A stretch of DNA of 64,000 bases, taken from Sabethes cyaneus. Taxonomy: Eukaryota; Arthropoda; Insecta; Diptera; Culicidae. The stretch is taken from contig NC_071353.1 in NCBI RefSeq assembly GCF_943734655.1, positions 139,041,907 through 139,105,906 of the forward strand, in the 5' to 3' direction. This document shows, piece after piece, positions 22,787-34,700 of this stretch. The translations under genes and the position numbers were made by a program. The notes under the pieces were generated by a model that made no database searches, was not told the DNA's origin, and saw only the letters and a list, made by a program, of their open reading frames with translations. Position 1 is the first letter of the stretch; each line of letters begins with the position of its first letter.

Positions 22787-25700
22787 CATATTTCCTTTCT
22801 TGTTTCATTTTCCTTCTCATTCTATCTTGTTTTTTCTGCTCACTGTTACCTCTTTCTCTGTTTTATGTCTTTTCCTGCTCCGTTTTTCGCCCTTTCTTCG
22901 TTTTCCCGTTTCTTTTGTTTTTTTCTGACTCGGTTTTTTGTTCGGTATCAACTTTTTTCTGTCCCGGTTTCCGTCTTTTTTTCTCATTTTCTATTTCGAC
23001 TTTCGTTTTCGTCTGTTCCGTTCGATCTTATTAAGTCCTGCGTCAGCTCTTTTTCTGGTTTTCTCCTCCGTGCTATCTCGTATGTATTCCATTATAATTT
23101 TTTTCTCCATTTTTTTTTTCATTTTCTGTTCCATTTTTATTTCTTTTCCATTCTCGTTGATCTATTTTTCTGCTGCCGTATTTCCGGATTTTCGTCCACT
23201 TTTTTCTCTCGTTTTTCCTCCCTAACTGTTTTGTTTTTTCTTCCGTTTTTCTTTCTTTCATGCCATTTTTTGTTCTTTTTCTATTTTTTTCTATCTCGTT
23301 TGTCCAGTTTTTGTCACGTTTTCCTTCGTGCTGTTCTCCGATTATTCTCCTTCTAACTAATTTTTTTCTTTTTTTTTCTGAAAAGCAATAAAATCCATCC
23401 ATGAAATATGAAATTGTTTAGAAAATTAACAAACATTTTCATAAAATTTAACATTTCATAACATTTGTACAATTTTGTAAAAAAGAAAAAGTCATACAAC
23501 ATCTACAAAAACAGCCAAAATAGAAAAACTGATTTTAACTATTTTTCGTATATGCGAAATAGGATTTTTCAATCTTTGCTGAAGAGATAGAAGCTTACTG
23601 TCTTCAGGAAAATTTATTGTCATAATATGCTATAAAACTTTGCAGAACACATCAATGTTTTATATTGAAACTGAAGAAAAATAACTCTAATGCCCACTAA
23701 AAGAGGTTCTGGAGCAGTATGATGTGCCCGGTTGATTAAATTGCGTTGAGCTTTCGGTTGATTTAAAAAAAAACCTTCGAAAAAAAATTTCCCGTTTTTG
23801 TCAGTTTCCCCATTTTTTCAGCCCAAAATTCAACATGGGGTTGACAAAATCGGAACTTTACTGATAAGGAAATCGGTTTTCCCCGGTGGAAAATACTCCC
23901 GAACCAACAAAATGATTGGAAATGAATTGGTTTTGAAGTAATAGTAAAAATCATCAAGAAACATTACACGAATACAACGTACTGCTTCCAACAAGATTCC
24001 GCAACGTCTCACCAGGCGAAAGCTACAAAGGCTTGGTGTGAGGATAATTTTCCGGATTTTATTTCTTCGAAAGAGTGGCCTGCGTCTTCGCTTGATTTAA
24101 ATCCTCTCGACTTCTATGAATGAGGTTACATGCTAGGCATTTTGGGGATTAAACCCATGCCCAGGGCTTCGACCGATCCTTTTTTTCTACCGCAGTCACA
24201 CTAACGCGCATTCAAGTTCACACCGTCCGTTTAGTGGTGGACTACGAACGCTATGCATAACACAACTGGAAGTTTGCTCAGTCAAACGCCGATTGCACGC
24301 AGTAGAACGAACGCGTTCTTAAGCTTTTTAACATTTTCGTTTCGATCAAGTTGCTTTTACCGTTTGGAGCAGCGAATGACTGCAAAACAGTCAAATGACT
24401 GGCAGTTACCACGTTAACGAAAAGCAACCGCACAATCGTATGGTTCAATACTACAAAAAACAACCACTACATGTGCATGGAAGAAGTCGGTCGGACTCCG
24501 TCCAATACAAACGAATATTTGGTTTGCGTCGAACCGACGTCCGAATAACAAACTATTACTGTGAGCAGCCGATTTGGAGACAAAAAGGGAAACGAAAAAA
24601 TACGTCACCGTATACTTCCAGTCAGTTTGCAGTTTATATTCTCAAAGCGCAAAGCAAAACGGGAGATCGACTGTTTGCTTTTGCTGAGATGCCGCATCAA
24701 TTATAAGACGGCAGCAGCGCAAGCGGCAGATTGACTGGATTCAAAAAACAGTCAAATGATCGTTCAAAAAGTGAAGTTTGAATGCGAAAAGTTCGCATTC
24801 ACGGCAGTCACATTCAACTTGCGATCCCTTTTCAATCCCTGTCACATATGAATTATCCACCGTTGGTTAAAGTACTAAATCTACTCCTGCTTCTTCGGTA
24901 CTAGAACGCTAATAAGCAAATACAATTCAAAACGACTGAAAAAAGGCAGTCTTTTAGAAATGAGATTACTTGTTTTCAAAAAATCATCAGATTTATTGGT
25001 CTGAAAGACTGATGCATGATTTTCTTTTTCTTATCTGCCTTAGGTATGCTTTTAGGTATCTGCCTACTTTCCGGCAATTCTCCGGGTTATGTCCCAAATT
25101 AAAACCGGAGCGAAAAATTTTAGTGAGCTCGGAAATTATAACGCTGTCCATTTTTTGTAAGAAAGAGGGTAAATACTATCCGGATTTGGTATTTCATCGG
25201 TTAAAAAGAGCCAAGTGCCCATTTGATCGAATACTAGAATCAACGTGCAAGCAGAGTCGAGTCGTTTGGCAATTATGTAACGAGACTTTCCAAAACAGCA
25301 AGGCCTAATTTCATCGATTTATTCTTAACACTCTACACTCTGCATTTAAATAAAAAAGGAAAGGAAATAATGGAAATCATGTGAATATTTCTGAATAGCC
25401 AGGGATTGTCCACTACAATTCATAACATTTTCTCTAGTCATCACCAACCGCGAGGCCCCCATGAAGCGCAAGGCTCTGTGCGACCCCACGAGTATTGCAC
25501 TCCACATCCACATAATCCACATCCACATCCACATAATCAACTAGGTTGATACAGTGTGGCTCCGATGCTCGGAACTTCGAATATATGTTGAGCGGTTCGA
25601 TGCGACCATGGTTGAATATAAAATAGTGCGGTACAACTATTGGGAAGTGGAACAGTTCTGTATGGTTTGGAATTGGGGTTTTTCGTTGCGACCATGTACA

Positions 25701-28700
25701 GAGTGAAATGATTCGCTTCGATCATTGCTCGATGAAGTGTGTGGTTCGGTGCGACCACAATTAGGTAAAAGGATATGAATGAGTGTTTGACGTGATCATT
25801 AGTAAATGAAGTGGTTCGGTACGACCATAGACAGACAAAATTGTTCGGTACAACCATTGATGAATAAAATGATTCTGTATGTCATTCAATCAAAGTGGTT
25901 CGGTGCGACCGTTGGTAAATAATATAGTTGTGTATAGCTTAGAAATCATTGCGATCGTTGAAGACCCGGTTCGAAGGACTGCTAGAACGAGGAGAACCCA
26001 AAGTCATCTCGCTTTCGCTAATAATATTGTTTACAACCTGTAACTAGGACAACTCAACCAACCTCAAAGTTTTTTACGTAGAGTAGTTTTTTTAATCATA
26101 TTTTATTTCGTAAGAAGAGAGAAGATATTGGGGTTAAGTAGTGCGGGAACAGAATATCACATTGAATTATTCCAGTATCAGAGCGTGCATCACACAACTC
26201 CCTCGACGAATACCATGAATGATTCGATGCGTTATTGTGTCGGTAATCATCGGTATTGCCTACATTTCAACCGCGTCGATAGTAGTGAAACTAAATGTTG
26301 TGAGCCTCGTGTAGTTCGTACCATCCGAAAGGGTAGGTCTTGGGCGATTCTGAATGCCGGTGAAATACGATATTGCACACGTCCGAATATTATTCGGTGA
26401 AATTTGGCAACGGCGGATATGATTAGTAAACCCTCCTCCATTCTCCTACGGTGTAGGTCTTGGTACTCGCGTAGCTCACGAACTGCCACATATTTCCGAA
26501 TGGCACTGTTAAAGCCAATTGTCATGCTTTGTGCAGCTTAACAACATTGGGGAGTAGCTACAGCCTGGCTGTGCTTCGTCATTTTTGTGTTATCTATGTA
26601 AAACTTTACCATCTAAGAATAATTTTTTGCAGTCCTTTTATATCAGTTTGTCATTTGTGTTATTTTTATGGTATTCTGTATCGTTATTGTATCTCTTTTA
26701 CTGTTATACAATTACAACTTTTAAAAAACTTACAGACTCGTCATCTGTCCATCGACGTTAAGGCGTCGTACGATTCTGTCACACGAAATGTGCTGTAGCA
26801 GATAATACTAGAACAAGATTTTCCGACGAAACTAGTTATGCTGATTCGTATACCGGAGGATGGGTCAGAATTATGCGTCAGAATTGCGGGGGACTTATCG
26901 TCAACACCGCCACAATGAAGTACATGTTTGCTAGCAGGGAACGTGGGACTGGTGTTGATGCCGAGGTGGAGCTGGAGTAGTGGAGAAATTCGTATACCTT
27001 GGTGCGCTAGTGACATGTGACAATGATGTAAGCCGACGACGAGTCGCAGCTGCGAACACGCATTCTATGGATTACGTAACCAGTTGAAGTCCCGAAGCTT
27101 GCAAATTCTCACAAAACTGGCGCTCTGCAGAACACTCATCCTCTCGGTAGCTCTGTACAAATCTGAGTCATGGAAGCTAAAGAAAGCTGAGCGACGCATA
27201 CTTGGGGTTTTTGAGTGTGAAATTCTGCGATCTGCGACTTGGTGGAAACCTGGACAATGAAATGTGGCGCAGACGCATGAACCACGAGCTGTATCAAGTA
27301 TTCAAATATGCTGGGCACGTGACCAGAATACCCGACGAAAGAGTAACCAAAACTATTTTCAGCAGAGAACCAGGAAGCGATCGTAGACTTCAGGCCTGAC
27401 CCGGCTCCTGGTGGATGTGCGCAATCGAGGACGTTGCTAAAGTTAACAGTATTTGTATCTCTTTTTATGTTTTTTGTTTCATTTTTGTATGGTTTCTATA
27501 TTATTCTTCATCTCTGAACCAGTTTCCTGTCAGTATTGGGTGTGTTAGTATCTTTTTATTGCGTTATTTTTGCGTTTTTTCGGTATTATTTTGTATTGTT
27601 TTTGTATTATTTTTGTATAAGTTTTATGTCTGTGCGATGTTCTTTATATCGAAGATTAATTAAATTAAAATAAATTAAATTTAAGAAAAAAAAATTCTCT
27701 TGGAAGTTATGTTTCATGTATATAACTAGAAAATTCGCATTACCATAAAAAGTGTTTGTTCCATGAAATCAAATCTTGTTCATTTTTAATTATTTCGGAA
27801 ATACTTTTCAGAGCCTTATTCTTGCAGCCCTCCACCCATACAAACCGGTTTACTTTCAACTTAAGAAAATAATGATATTCCGATTAATTTTGATAAAAAC
27901 TGCATGTCAATTTAGACATCAAAATAAACGCGTTTTCAACCACAACCATGGCAATTCAAAGACGTGATTTACTGACTGAGGGACATCGGCCCACTATGAC
28001 GGACCTCTGCACTGTGTGGCAAACAACTTCGAAACGATCCGCAAAGGGCTAGTTATGCTCTAGTTATGTACACGCTCGTTTTTCGGGTGAGATGTTGTCT
28101 GCTGCACTGACCTAACGTACCTAACGATCCGATGGTCATCGAGTTGGACTGCTATAATAGTTAAGCCACCATCAAATGATAACAACAGTCGCAGAATGCA
28201 GCTCGATGCCGCTCGACCAGTTTGTTGTTATAATTTGACCCTAAATCAAACAAAATAGTTAATGACATTTTTCTTTACCTCAACGGCGCTGGCTTTGGAG
28301 ATCATCACGTAAGGAATTGGTCCATTCCAAACGCGGCTCAGCCCGATCCGACGTCCGTAGAGCTTCTGTGAGGCAACCACTCGATCGAGGAACTCTGTGG
28401 ATGAATAGAAGAAAAAAAAAAACAACGTCAGGTGAGCTTTGCGTTTGCGTGTTTTAATCAGCTATGTTTTACAGAAAACAAGGAAAGCCTACTAGGTCAA
28501 ACAAGACGTTTTCCTCGTCGGTCGATCACTGTCATCCGAAAAAGACATGCCGCGGCACCGTACCGAAATACCTAACTACATCTTGACTACTTAGCGACGA
28601 GCTGCGGTCCGGTGAGGTTTGGTGGACAATGTTGCAATAGGATTCCGAAGCGCTTTGTGCGTGCCGCATACCGTTACGAAGAAGGTCTTGCATTTCGCTC

Positions 28701-31700
28701 AAGGTTATATGCAAACTCGAACAGGTTCCGTTGGAAGGTAAAGCACCAGCTTACAGAGGGAAGCCTCTTGAGGAGGAGAATCCGAAGACAAGTTTCTAGC
28801 AAAACAACAGGAAGGCCAACAATAAGATTGTATTTAATTTTTGCAAATCATTGCCATAATAAATTATTCAAATTACAAGGTTACAACAACCTTGCCGAAA
28901 TTTGCTTAATTCCTAGTCGAGAATGTCAAGCTTTACATTTTTTCCAGCCTAAAGTCAAAAAATAATCTGAACAAAATATGAAGCATGAAGCGTTTTAGAA
29001 AACCGATTTAATTTGGTTCCATCAAAATAAAACACCAGCGGATGGCCTCTCTTAGCCCTCCGGTTTAACATTATGTAACTCCATCAGCAGATGCTACCAG
29101 CAAAGTAGAGTAGCATAAAGTAAGTTTTTAATTCTCAGAAAACACAGGAAATGATGGCTTCCGCGGCAGATCAGTGCTGTTGCTAATGTGGAGGACGAGT
29201 CACAAGTGCTGGTCAAAGTCACGTCGTGTGACCATTGTGATTATCACAGCTGTGCCTATACTTGGATGTGCAGAACGTTTTCATTTTCGCACCTTCGTGC
29301 GTTCAAGCTGCTGGCGCTAATTGTAGAGTTAACTCTTCACGAGCGGATGGATATCGATTCTGAATAAACTTCTAAGTGTAATATGTTAGATATGTCTCAG
29401 ACTCTAGTTCTGTCTTCTGAAAAAGACAGAAGAACATTCCAATGTATAGAGAGCTTTAAGTCAATAGCTCTCAAAATTATCATACAAATGAGTAAATTTA
29501 TTCTAAATTTATTTTAAATATTTACGCATAATCCAACAACAATTTAAAATATATCAAGTGAAAAATATTATCATAGAATTTATTTAAATTTTGGCATTTC
29601 ACTGTCGCTTTCGTTTCAAGTAGGAAACAGGGAAACCACGTACGCTAATTCCGAAAGCAATCTTCAAGGAATCGCTTATTTGGTAGAAAATGGCTTCAAA
29701 ATTGGCACTAACATCGGTCCAGACGTTTGCTAGACAACGAATAAAATTAATAGGTTTCGATTAAACTAAATATAACCATCTCAAGGTTTTGTAAAATTAT
29801 GTTAAATATTTTCATACCATAAGCCAAAGCTAGACAAAACACTTAAACCAACCGACGCTACGCGACGTGACGTGAACGAGTGTCATCACATGAGCTGCTC
29901 TAAGTTTGCTACTGGTCGGTAGGTTGGTATGCATGAATGGAGCACTGTTTAACTAATCGACTCCTCATTATGCTATCTAATTTGAATAAGTGAAAAATGT
30001 TGTCCGCAGAGTTCGTTGTCGGAATGGTAAATTAAGAAAGGAAGATTGTCGTTGTTTTCTTCTATAGGAAAAGATGTAGAATTATTCAAGTGGAGTTGTT
30101 TATGGATAATAAGGTGTATCGTTTCAATCAGTTGCTACTTAGTAAACGATCATAAAAATTGAATGGATAGTTTGTCTGCTATTTACACTTTTCTATATAG
30201 CATAGTAACACGGGTGCGCGACGTTAGGCATATGGACATTAGGCATAATAGACTTTAGGCCTTGCTAGTGGATGGACGACTCTTGCTAGTTTTCCCTAGC
30301 CATCGCATCACCTTTTTGGGCTGATACCGAATGACCGAAATCGAAATGACCAAATTTCCACAACTGTCACAGAAGGCCGAAATTGTAAAATTTTAGCACT
30401 TTAGTCTCCACCACACTGCACCTTATTTTATAATTTTCGTATTTACAAACAGTAAGATATAGATGATTGATACTGTTTTCTCTCTCTTAAGCGTGAGTAA
30501 TGAGTTACGCGGGGTAGTTCCCCCCCCCTCCCGCAGAAATCACCTCTATTTAGGTGCATGCATTTTTCAAGGTTTACTGACTAGTAGCAGGTTATACCTT
30601 AGTCCGAACGAGCGACAGCGAGTTTATGCCCAACATTTGAATAGGTCGAAGACCATGACATTCGGCTGAGTATTTCGGCCAAAACAAAGAGATTTTTTTA
30701 ATTGACCAAAAAAAACTTTACAAAACTGACAAAAACTTTAAAAATAATTTGCAATGGCCTTATTATGCTCTGCTGAAAGCAGCAATAAAGCCGATTATGC
30801 TTTTAGCTGCTTGACGGTAGCCGCCATAATTGAATAAAGCTTGCTGCGTAAAAAGCTAAATCACACACACAGCTTCATCACGTGAAACTACATAACCGTG
30901 AGCAAAGAAGGGAATGTTTTATTGTCAGGTCATTCTAATCGATTTTATTTACAGCAACCATAACAAAAATCTGAATGAATATTTAATAAATTTTCGGCAG
31001 TTTCCGTACTTGTGCAGCATATGCGTATTAAATAATATCATGCATATTGAAATGGTAAGTGGCTAATATTAACACGCTATCAAAATTTTGCAACCGATTA
31101 TTAATAACTTTCTTGTTGCAACTCACAGTTTGCTTTGATGAATTGTTGCTTGGCGACAACAAAATACTAGAAAATGGCAATATGGCCTCGCATAAAAAAT
31201 GATTTAGGCATTGCCAATCAGTTTTAACGTGGTAATATAAGCAACCCGAATAAATATGGTTTATTAACGAGTTTATTATGGTTTTATAGCTAGCTTCTAG
31301 CTATAAACAGTTTTTGTATCCTCTTGATATCGCGCAACACCACGATGAAACCAGAGGTAATGATTCATACCAGTGTTGGGAAACCCATTTTTTCCATGTG
31401 TGGACTCATTACTGCGACCAGTATAGTTGATTTATTGGAATATGGCCCGGGTGTTTGCTGTATGACCTGCACTGCATTTCTTTTTGCTATAATCGCTATT
31501 GAGTGAGCGATATGCTTATTGAATTTTTTATGAGTGCTTACGTGTATTGGGGTTTATCTTTTCTTCAAAGCGTGATCTACTTTACCCACTTATTCCTCGC
31601 TGCCAGCACTATCCCATATTACAGTCGTGCCTGGCGAGGACTCATTCGTACCTCTAACCAGTACACTTAACTATAGGAGGGACATTTGCACTGTCAAGAG

Positions 31701-34700
31701 GCTTCAGAGAGTAAATATAGACTTCAGCACGAAGGAAGGGTAAAATGGAGGGGATTGAGAATAAACCCATGCTAAAGTCACTTGACATCGAATGGCTTGA
31801 TTCTACTAAGATTCGAACCTACGACCACTCGCTTGTCAAAGCAGACTCGGTAACCTTGCGGCTACGGAGCCCCCCTGGGAAGCCCATACTCGTGTGGTCT
31901 AATTTTCTCACACACGCGTACTTATTCTAACGAATACGCCGGCATAAGCATCCCTTTCGGACTCTCGCTCTTATTTGTTCATGAACTGCAACGAGTTTTT
32001 GCGTGTGTATATTTAGCTAACAGCTACGGTTGGCACTCTCGTTCGGCATTGCAGCCCAAGTTGCTGACACCAATTACACGCAAGGGTTGGCACTCCCACC
32101 CGTGAGTAGAATCGAGGATGAAGATGGAGAAGAAAAAGTAATGCAAACTCTGTATCCCAGTGCGCCACTAGACCTCGCGGGAAGCTGATTGCTCACGAGT
32201 TATTAGACTCGCGAGTAAGTTATGTAAAAAGACGATGTGATGCTGTGCGTTCGCGAGTGTGTAGGTAGCAGAATGTCTGCACACAGCAACGACGGCTGTT
32301 TGTTTTACGCTTGCGTGAGTGGCGTAAGCGTTGAATATCATGCTTCTCATACTCTCTCGCGTTGAGTTCTCGTTCGATTTGCATCATTGATGCATACCAC
32401 AATAAACTCTTTCTGAAATCCAAATAAGCGACTAAGCGATTTTAGAATTATTATTTTGGAAAATTATGACTGGAGCTCGGTTCAATTTGTCCTCTGTGTC
32501 AGTAAACATGTTGTATGCAGATCTACAAGGCAGAAAACAGATAGTATGCTGTGGTGGTCGGTGTTCCAGCTGCACCGAAACTGGTGTACCGCAAGGCTTA
32601 GTCCGCGGACCGTTACCGTTTTGCTGATACATAAACGATCTTCCGGCAATTCTTAAGTTTTGTTCCATCCAGGCATATTTGTCCGCCTCAGTGCAAGTTC
32701 GTGTGATTGTCCACGTGTGGCATTAAATTGCTGCGCACGTTTCGTTTATGATTCAACCCGATACGACCATGTGAGCCATCTGCAAAAGAATTTGTTGAGA
32801 GTTGTTGGGAGGAAAGGTTGAATTGAGGATATAGTTTTGTCAGCAGTTTCCAGTGAGGGATAAACCGCTATTCTGTATTTCGAACGAATCTTTTTTTCGT
32901 TCGACTTGTTTCGAACGAGAGGTTTTGCCCATTTGATTTTGATGGCGGAAATTTCGTTCGAAATACCAATCCGTTCGAAATATAGAATAGCGGTGGGATA
33001 ATGTCAAAAGCTTTTGAGAAATCTAGCAGCAGAAGAATGCTAACTCCTCTTTGTCGCTTCTCTGTAACCTAGAAAGTGAAATTTAGGAACATCTGCTATG
33101 CAATTGCATAGCACTCTTTCATAGAAGAAAAAAAATTGACACGGGTTCAATACAACCTTCAGATGTATGAATAAGTTCTCCCAATAAGGCAATAAACTGT
33201 ATTTCTTACATAATACCATATTGGGACAATGCTTTCAATCAGCAAGTGGAAATCACACATACTAATAGTGATACGACAGCCTGATGTGAGATAGAGATAG
33301 AGATAGAGATAGAGATAGAGATAGAGATAGAGATAGAGATAGAGATAGAGATAGAGATAGAGATAGAGATAGAGATAGAGATAGAGATAGAGATAGAGAT
33401 AGAGATAGAGATAGAGATAGAGATAGAGATAGAGATAGAGATAGAGATAGAGATAGAGATAGAGATAGAGATAGAGATAGAGATAGAGATAGAGATAGAG
33501 ATAGAGATAGAGATTTTTTGTCACTAAAAGATTTTGAATAGGAAAACAATAAAAAGCTATTTTGGAATTTTTCTAAGGATTAGGAATGGTTTTTCATTTG
33601 TATAGGAGCCTCCCTCCTAAGGTGGGGAGGGATCCTAATTCTCCATAGAAAATATTCTTGCCTTCAAAAACACCCACATGCTAAATTTGGTTCCATTTGC
33701 TTGATTAGTAGTAGTTTTGAGGAAATATGTGTTTCGTTTGTATGGGAGCCCCCCCTCCTAAATAGGTAAGGGGTCCTAATTCACCATAGAAAATATTTTT
33801 ACCTCCAAAAACCTCCACATGCCAAGTTTGGTTCTATTTGCTTGATTAGTTCTCGAGTTATGAGGAAATTTGTATTTCATTTGTATAGGACCCCTCCCTC
33901 CTAAAGTGGGGAGGGGTCCTAATTCATCATAGAAATTCTTGCCTCTAAAAACACCTACATGCCAAATTTGGTTCCATTTGCTTGATTAGTTCTTAAGTTA
34001 TGAGGAAATTTGTGTTTCATTTGTATAGGAGCCCCCCCTCTTAGTGGGGGAGGGGTATCTAACCATCACTAAAACCTTTCCTGGCCCCAAAAACCTCTAC
34101 ATGCCAATTTTCACGTCGATTGGTTCAGTAGTTTTTGTTTCTATAAGGAACATCTCGACAGACAGATAGACAGACAGAAATCCATTTTTATATATAAGAT
34201 TCACACAACATTTTAAGAAATTCTGCCACCTTTCAGCCATCAACGATAAGCTTGAAAACGCTCTAATTCAGAAAAAAAATATTTAAAAAAATGCAGAAAG
34301 TAGGTCTCCAAGATTACTGTAAAATTGTCTTTTTACTAATTTTACTAAAAGATCAGTACTTGTTTCGAATTTGATGGAATTTGAAATTCGAAAGGAACCT
34401 TAGACAAAAAAAAATATAAAAATAGAACAAAAACTGACAGCAAAATTGCCAAAAAATAATGAAAACGACACACTACTGATATACAAATTACTCAAAGATG
34501 AAACATAAACATTTGACGTACGAAAGATACAAAAATGGTACCAATATAATAGAAAAATAATTTAAAAATTATACCAAAATAACAAAAAAATTATACAAGA
34601 CAATACGGAAACAATGCAATTATGAAACAAAAATAAAACGATAAAAAATACCACTAAAAGAAGACAAGACAAGACAAGACAAGAAATAATCAGAAATAAC

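Noticed and set aside
22865..23356. 163-residue Phe/Ser-rich frame, and similar frames at 41661-42724
   Set aside because: Pyrimidine-rich low-complexity DNA gives such frames by composition; no domain or codon pattern of a gene.
25585..25935. CRISPR-like array
   Set aside because: Units are contiguous and degenerate without spacers, and the DNA is eukaryotic.
31800..31875. tRNA gene on the minus strand
   Set aside because: A-B spacing is right but the acceptor stem does not pair and the B box has a mismatch; called SINE or pseudogene.
33159..33549. Leu-Tyr and Leu-Ser repeat frames
   Set aside because: Translation of the GAGATA microsatellite; no non-repeat coding sequence.
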